Shown here piece after piece: positions 3,578 to 6,543 of a stretch of DNA of 6,543 nt; positions within the stretch are counted from its first letter, which is position 1; each line of letters starts with the position of its first letter. The stretch is from positions 1-6,543 of the forward strand of contig JAEWBA010000419.1 in the NCBI GenBank assembly GCA_023391395.1, read 5' to 3'. Position numbers and translations under genes: made by a program. The notes beneath the pieces are model-generated. The model did not search any database. It was not told the origin of the DNA and saw only the letters and a list, made by a program, of their open reading frames with translations. This DNA is from Pseudomonadota bacterium (GTDB lineage Bacteria > Pseudomonadota > Gammaproteobacteria > Burkholderiales > Burkholderiaceae_D).

Positions 3578-5935
3578 TCAGGCGTCCTGGGCGGCGCCAG
3601 CCTGTACCGCCTCGGCTCCGGCCAGCATGGACTCCACCGCTCGCTCGAACAGCGGCGCATATTCGACCGGACGCAGGCTGCCTTCCATGAGCGCAGCCAG
3701 TAAAGCCGCCGGTGCATAGACCGACAATGCGCCGGTTTTTTCGTGCTTGAACAGATAGAGGGAACGCTGCGGCGTGATCGCATGCAGGCGCACCAGGGTC
3801 GCCCCGCCAACATCCGTGCCCGGTAGCTTCATGCAACTCCCGGGAAGCAGCTCGGCCAGGAATTGCTCGCCTTCCTCCATGAGCATGGGGTCGCCCTCCA
3901 GATGCAGGCTGGCCTTGGTCCCGGCTTCCTCCAGTGCAGAAGCCACCGCTGCTTCGGCGACATTGAGCTTCGCGCCATGCATCCATGGCGCGGCGGCCCC
4001 ATCCATGCTCAGCAGCGAGAAGCGGCCGCGCAAATCCTCCAGGCTGGACAAGTCCTGCGGCCGCTTCGCCGTCCCGGGGCGCAATACCTGGGTATGCAGC
4101 TCGACCAGGTGGTCCAGGGCCTGCCTGGCTTCGTTTTCGGGCAGGCGGATCAGCGCCAGACCGGCGCGCAGCCGCTTGACCAGCTCGGGCAGCAGGCGCA
4201 TCAGGGCGCTGCGCTCCTGCGGACTCTGCTTTTCCTGCACGCTCCAGACCAGTTCCGGCAACAGCTCGCGAAACTGCTGAAAGCCGACTACGCCGGCCTT
4301 GCCTGGCTTGCCATCATCCATCCAGGCGCGCACCAGCACGCGCGACCACGTGTTGGTGATGAACGCGACCAGGCGCGCATCGGTTTTCAGCGGCGCGAGC
4401 AGATCGGTCAGGGCGCTCTTGGTGGCCGCCAGTAGCATGCCTGCCTGCTCCGTCCGATCGAGCGCCTCGGCAGCGCGCAGCGTGCCGTCTTCGGCGCGCC
4501 GCAAATGGCTCGCCATTCCACGCTCGAACTCGTCGAGCGCGTCGCGGAAAGCCCGGGTATCGTGCTCGAAGCGCTCCAGCACATACTGCACCGTTTGCCT
4601 CGTCTGTTCCAGAACGGCCGCACCGAAGCTGTTGGTGGCGTCGCAGCCCGCGGCCACGCCGCAGAGACGGTTCAGCAACTGGCGGGCAGGATGGCGTCCG
4701 TCCTGCAGAAGCTGGGCATCCAGCAAAGCCGCCTTGAGAAAGGGCGCCTGCAGGCGGCCCAATTGGCGGCGCAGGGAATCCGGAATTTTTTCGTCGCCCA
4801 GCAAAAAGTCGAACAGCATGGCGACGACATCGATGACGATGCGTTCCAGCGGGCTGGCCTGCTGCGTATCGAGCTGCTCGGCCAGCCCGAAGGGCTGGGG
4901 CACCGCTACCGGCGCATCTGCCTTGGACGCTGCGGCCACGCGGGACTGGACCTGGTTCAGCCGCGCAATCAGCGGATGCGCATCAGCAGCCGCCTCGCCC
5001 GCCGTGCCGGGCGAGGTGCCGAAAGGCCGCCCGGGCCCGGTTCCGCCCGCCCCGGTCCCCTGCCCTTGGCCGGCGCCCAGCACCTTGACCAGGAAATCCT
5101 GCAGGCTGGGAGGCTGCTCGGAAGAAGCGGTTTGCGAGGAATCCGACAGGGACGCCGTCTGAGGTGCGTCGACCAGCCGCGCCATCATGCTCTGCATGCC
5201 GGCCAGGGCGCGGGCGCTGAGGTGTTCCGGCGCTGCTTCCGGGCCCAGAGGCAGCGCGCCGAAATAGCGCTGGCCCGCCACCAGGCGCGAGCGTTGCAGG
5301 GTGTATTGCGCCTGGATGCCGCCGGATTCGAATGCGGAGACGATGCCCGTGTAATAGCCGGGCAGATGCTTGATGAGCGCATTCGACAAATGCTCGAAGA
5401 GCAGTTCGGCGGTGGCTTCCTCGGTCGAGCTTTCCTTGAGCACCTCGTACAGTGTGCGCGCAATCAGATAGGGACGGAAGGGATTTTCGCGCTCGCGGGC
5501 GCTGCGATCGCCGTGCAACTGGGCGACGATCACGTTGAGGCGTCCGATGATTTCTTCATTGGCGTCCCGCATGCGCCGCAGCAGGCGGTCGACCTCGATC
5601 TGGCGGCTGACGACCTCATCGTCGATGAGCGAAAGGTCGTCCGCGGACAGCTTGGTGATATCGGGCCGCAGGTCGGTGTACATGGTGCGCACGGCACGCT
5701 CGAGCTGCGCCTGGAACTGCGCATCGAGGCGCTTGAGGAGTAGATTGCCATCCTGTTGCAGCATCGTCCGGGCGCTCTTCAGCGCCTTCTGGTCCAGCAT
5801 CGAGCGCGCCTCGGAGAGCGCCTGCATGAGACTTTCGTCGGCATCCTTCAGCATGCGCTGGGAAAGGCCGGAAAACCCGAACAGGGCGCGGTCCCTGGCC
5901 AACTGAAAAACGCGTTTGTATTCCGTTTCTGGCAT
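3578..5935 (-). CDS. DUF1631 family protein
   Basis: The protein has 785 residues, a usual length for DUF1631, a proteobacterial family of unknown function that some databases mislabel as thymidine phosphorylase. It is predicted cytoplasmic, largely alpha-helical, with no signal peptide or membrane span. The order is a helical N-terminal domain (1-225), including a heptad-rich segment about 30-145, then a Ser/Gly-rich linker (about 255-315). The best-conserved core follows, DVVAMLFDFLLGDEKIPDSLRR through HPARQLLNRL (369-424), then a second helical domain (440-620). The C-terminal beta-rich region (about 690-742: LLPGSCMKL...LVRLHAITPQRSLYLF) recalls the small barrel at the end of many family members, reminiscent of PilZ; no RxxxR c-di-GMP motif is clear. 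The start at 5935 is the first possible one, since an in-frame stop lies at 5968-5966. Its ribosome site is poor (only GAG in TTGAGCTC). It may be transcribed from its own promoter in the 100-bp gap behind rsuA. Function is not known. Confidence 0.85.
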   Translation of the reverse strand: MPETEYKRVFQLARDRALFGFSGLSQRMLKDADESLMQALSEARSMLDQKALKSARTMLQQDGNLLLKRLDAQFQAQLERAVRTMYTDLRPDITKLSADDLSLIDDEVVSRQIEVDRLLRRMRDANEEIIGRLNVIVAQLHGDRSARERENPFRPYLIARTLYEVLKESSTEEATAELLFEHLSNALIKHLPGYYTGIVSAFESGGIQAQYTLQRSRLVAGQRYFGALPLGPEAAPEHLSARALAGMQSMMARLVDAPQTASLSDSSQTASSEQPPSLQDFLVKVLGAGQGQGTGAGGTGPGRPFGTSPGTAGEAAADAHPLIARLNQVQSRVAAASKADAPVAVPQPFGLAEQLDTQQASPLERIVIDVVAMLFDFLLGDEKIPDSLRRQLGRLQAPFLKAALLDAQLLQDGRHPARQLLNRLCGVAAGCDATNSFGAAVLEQTRQTVQYVLERFEHDTRAFRDALDEFERGMASHLRRAEDGTLRAAEALDRTEQAGMLLAATKSALTDLLAPLKTDARLVAFITNTWSRVLVRAWMDDGKPGKAGVVGFQQFRELLPELVWSVQEKQSPQERSALMRLLPELVKRLRAGLALIRLPENEARQALDHLVELHTQVLRPGTAKRPQDLSSLEDLRGRFSLLSMDGAAAPWMHGAKLNVAEAAVASALEEAGTKASLHLEGDPMLMEEGEQFLAELLPGSCMKLPGTDVGGATLVRLHAITPQRSLYLFKHEKTGALSVYAPAALLAALMEGSLRPVEYAPLFERAVESMLAGAEAVQAGAAQDA

Positions 5936-6035
5936 GAGCTCAAGCGGCGTGTTCGCGCGGACGTCTTACTGATCGGCAAATCATATCGCATCCCTCACGC
6001 TCACGGAGCAATTGTTCCCATATTCATGCGAAGGC
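5936..6035 (-). promoter_or_regulatory. 100-bp gap between rsuA and the DUF1631 gene with possible -10 element
   Basis: This is the leader of the DUF1631 gene. On the minus strand, TATGAT (5985-5980) is a good -10 candidate. The only -35-like hexamer nearby, TTGCTC (6011-6006), is 20 bp away, which is too far for a standard promoter. No terminator-like hairpin with a U-tract is seen after rsuA, so read-through from rsuA is possible as well. Confidence 0.3.
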
Positions 6036-6543
6036 TCACGCACCGGACGGTGTCAGCAGGCGCAAATGCTCATCCTCGAGGTAACACCACTCGCCTTCTT
6101 CCAGCTCCATGGCCTCCAGAACCAATCCCCCTATGGCGCTGCGGTGCAGTGCGCGGCAATGGTTTCCGGCTGCTGCAAGCATGCGCTTGACCTGGTGGTA
6201 CTTGCCCTGCTCGAGAACGATTTCCAGGCGTTGCGCGTCGAGCTGGCGGCAGGACAAGGCAGCCAGCGGCGCCGGCTCGTCGTGCAGCTGTACCCCGGTC
6301 AGCAGTTGCGCCACAAGCTTGTCGTCGACCGGGGTATCGGTGGTAGCCACATAAAACTTCGGCACATGGCGGCGCGGCGAGGTCTGGGAATGGATGAAAG
6401 CACCGTCGTCGGATAGCAACAGCAGGCCGGTGGTATCGTGGTCGAGCCGTCCGACAGGTTGCACATCGCGCCAGGTGAATTGCTCCGGCAGGAGCGTCAG
6501 AACGCCGGGATGATGGCTGGGTTTGCGCGAGCATTCGTAACCG
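6036..6543 (-). CDS. rsuA: 16S rRNA pseudouridine(516) synthase RsuA, 5'-truncated by window edge
   Basis: The frame is open from the TGA at 6038-6036 to the right edge, giving 168 C-terminal residues. Members of this family isomerise uridine to pseudouridine in rRNA; RsuA acts on U516 of 16S rRNA during small-subunit assembly. Visible residues start GYECSRKPSHHPGVLTLLPE (1-20). The catalytic motif GRLDHDTTGLLLL (31-43) carries the expected nucleophile D34. SPRRHVPKFYV, GVQLHDEPAP, GKYHQVKRM (113-121) and LHRSAIGGL (132-140) follow. The HP-VL segment, GVQLH-E and short C-terminus resemble RsuA more than RluB, RluE or RluF. The N-terminal S4 RNA-binding domain lies beyond the window. A GTG at 6464-6462 should not be taken as the start, because the conserved family sequence continues upstream of it without a stop. 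The DUF1631 gene follows on the same strand after 100 bp. Confidence 0.9.
   Translation of the reverse strand, partial: GYECSRKPSHHPGVLTLLPEQFTWRDVQPVGRLDHDTTGLLLLSDDGAFIHSQTSPRRHVPKFYVATTDTPVDDKLVAQLLTGVQLHDEPAPLAALSCRQLDAQRLEIVLEQGKYHQVKRMLAAAGNHCRALHRSAIGGLVLEAMELEEGEWCYLEDEHLRLLTPSGA

Noticed and set aside
4505..5743. 412-codon plus-strand open frame opposite the DUF1631 gene
   Set aside because: It is the antisense shadow of a long, family-matching coding region in GC-rich DNA. It shows no recognisable motif or ribosome site.
6041..6052. CACCG-GA-CGGTG palindrome as rsuA terminator
   Set aside because: It lies inside the last codons of rsuA, has a 2-nt loop that is too small to fold well, and no T run follows.
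6462..6464. GTG as start of the pseudouridine synthase
   Set aside because: Family sequence (GYECSRKP...WRD) continues upstream in the same frame to the window edge, so the gene is truncated by the window, not short.

Overview
The window looks like a piece of a GC-rich betaproteobacterial chromosome, probably Burkholderiales. This is inferred from the strongly GC-biased third codon positions, a long DUF1631 protein of the kind common in that order, a proteobacterial RsuA-type pseudouridine synthase and the style of the APC permease. There are no insertion sequences, tRNA or rRNA genes, CRISPR arrays, phage genes or attachment sites. The species cannot be named from the sequence alone.

Layout. 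Positions 1-364 (+) hold the C-terminal end of an APC-family amino acid permease. Its stop overlaps the start of an exported SAM-dependent methyltransferase-like protein (361-957, +), so the two are probably translationally coupled. A hairpin at 974-1000 separates this pair from two minus-strand genes: a short uncharacterised gene (1021-1263) and a secreted, extremely Gly/Ser/Thr-rich protein with a long collagen-like Gly-X-Y tract (1390-2397). Two strong hairpins lie between those minus-strand genes. A 274-bp divergent intergenic region (2398-2671), with two perfect dyads and a weak candidate promoter, leads to a plant-type (Ntn-hydrolase) isoaspartyl peptidase/L-asparaginase (2672-3562, +). 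This gene converges, with a 15-bp gap, on a 785-residue DUF1631 protein (3578-5935, -). At the right edge is the 5'-truncated rsuA-like 16S rRNA pseudouridine synthase (6036-6543, -).

The genes do not form one obvious pathway. The permease and methyltransferase are the only pair with sequence evidence of co-expression. The asparaginase, the DUF1631 protein and RsuA look like ordinary chromosomal genes. The most unusual item is the secreted protein at 1390-2397: 41 uninterrupted Gly-X-Y triplets arranged in about 15-residue super-repeats, many ending in Tyr, in a sequence almost free of charge and poor in proline. The second is a methyltransferase fold behind a twin-arginine-like signal peptide. 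I see no convincing new multi-gene defence, mobile or biosynthetic system here.
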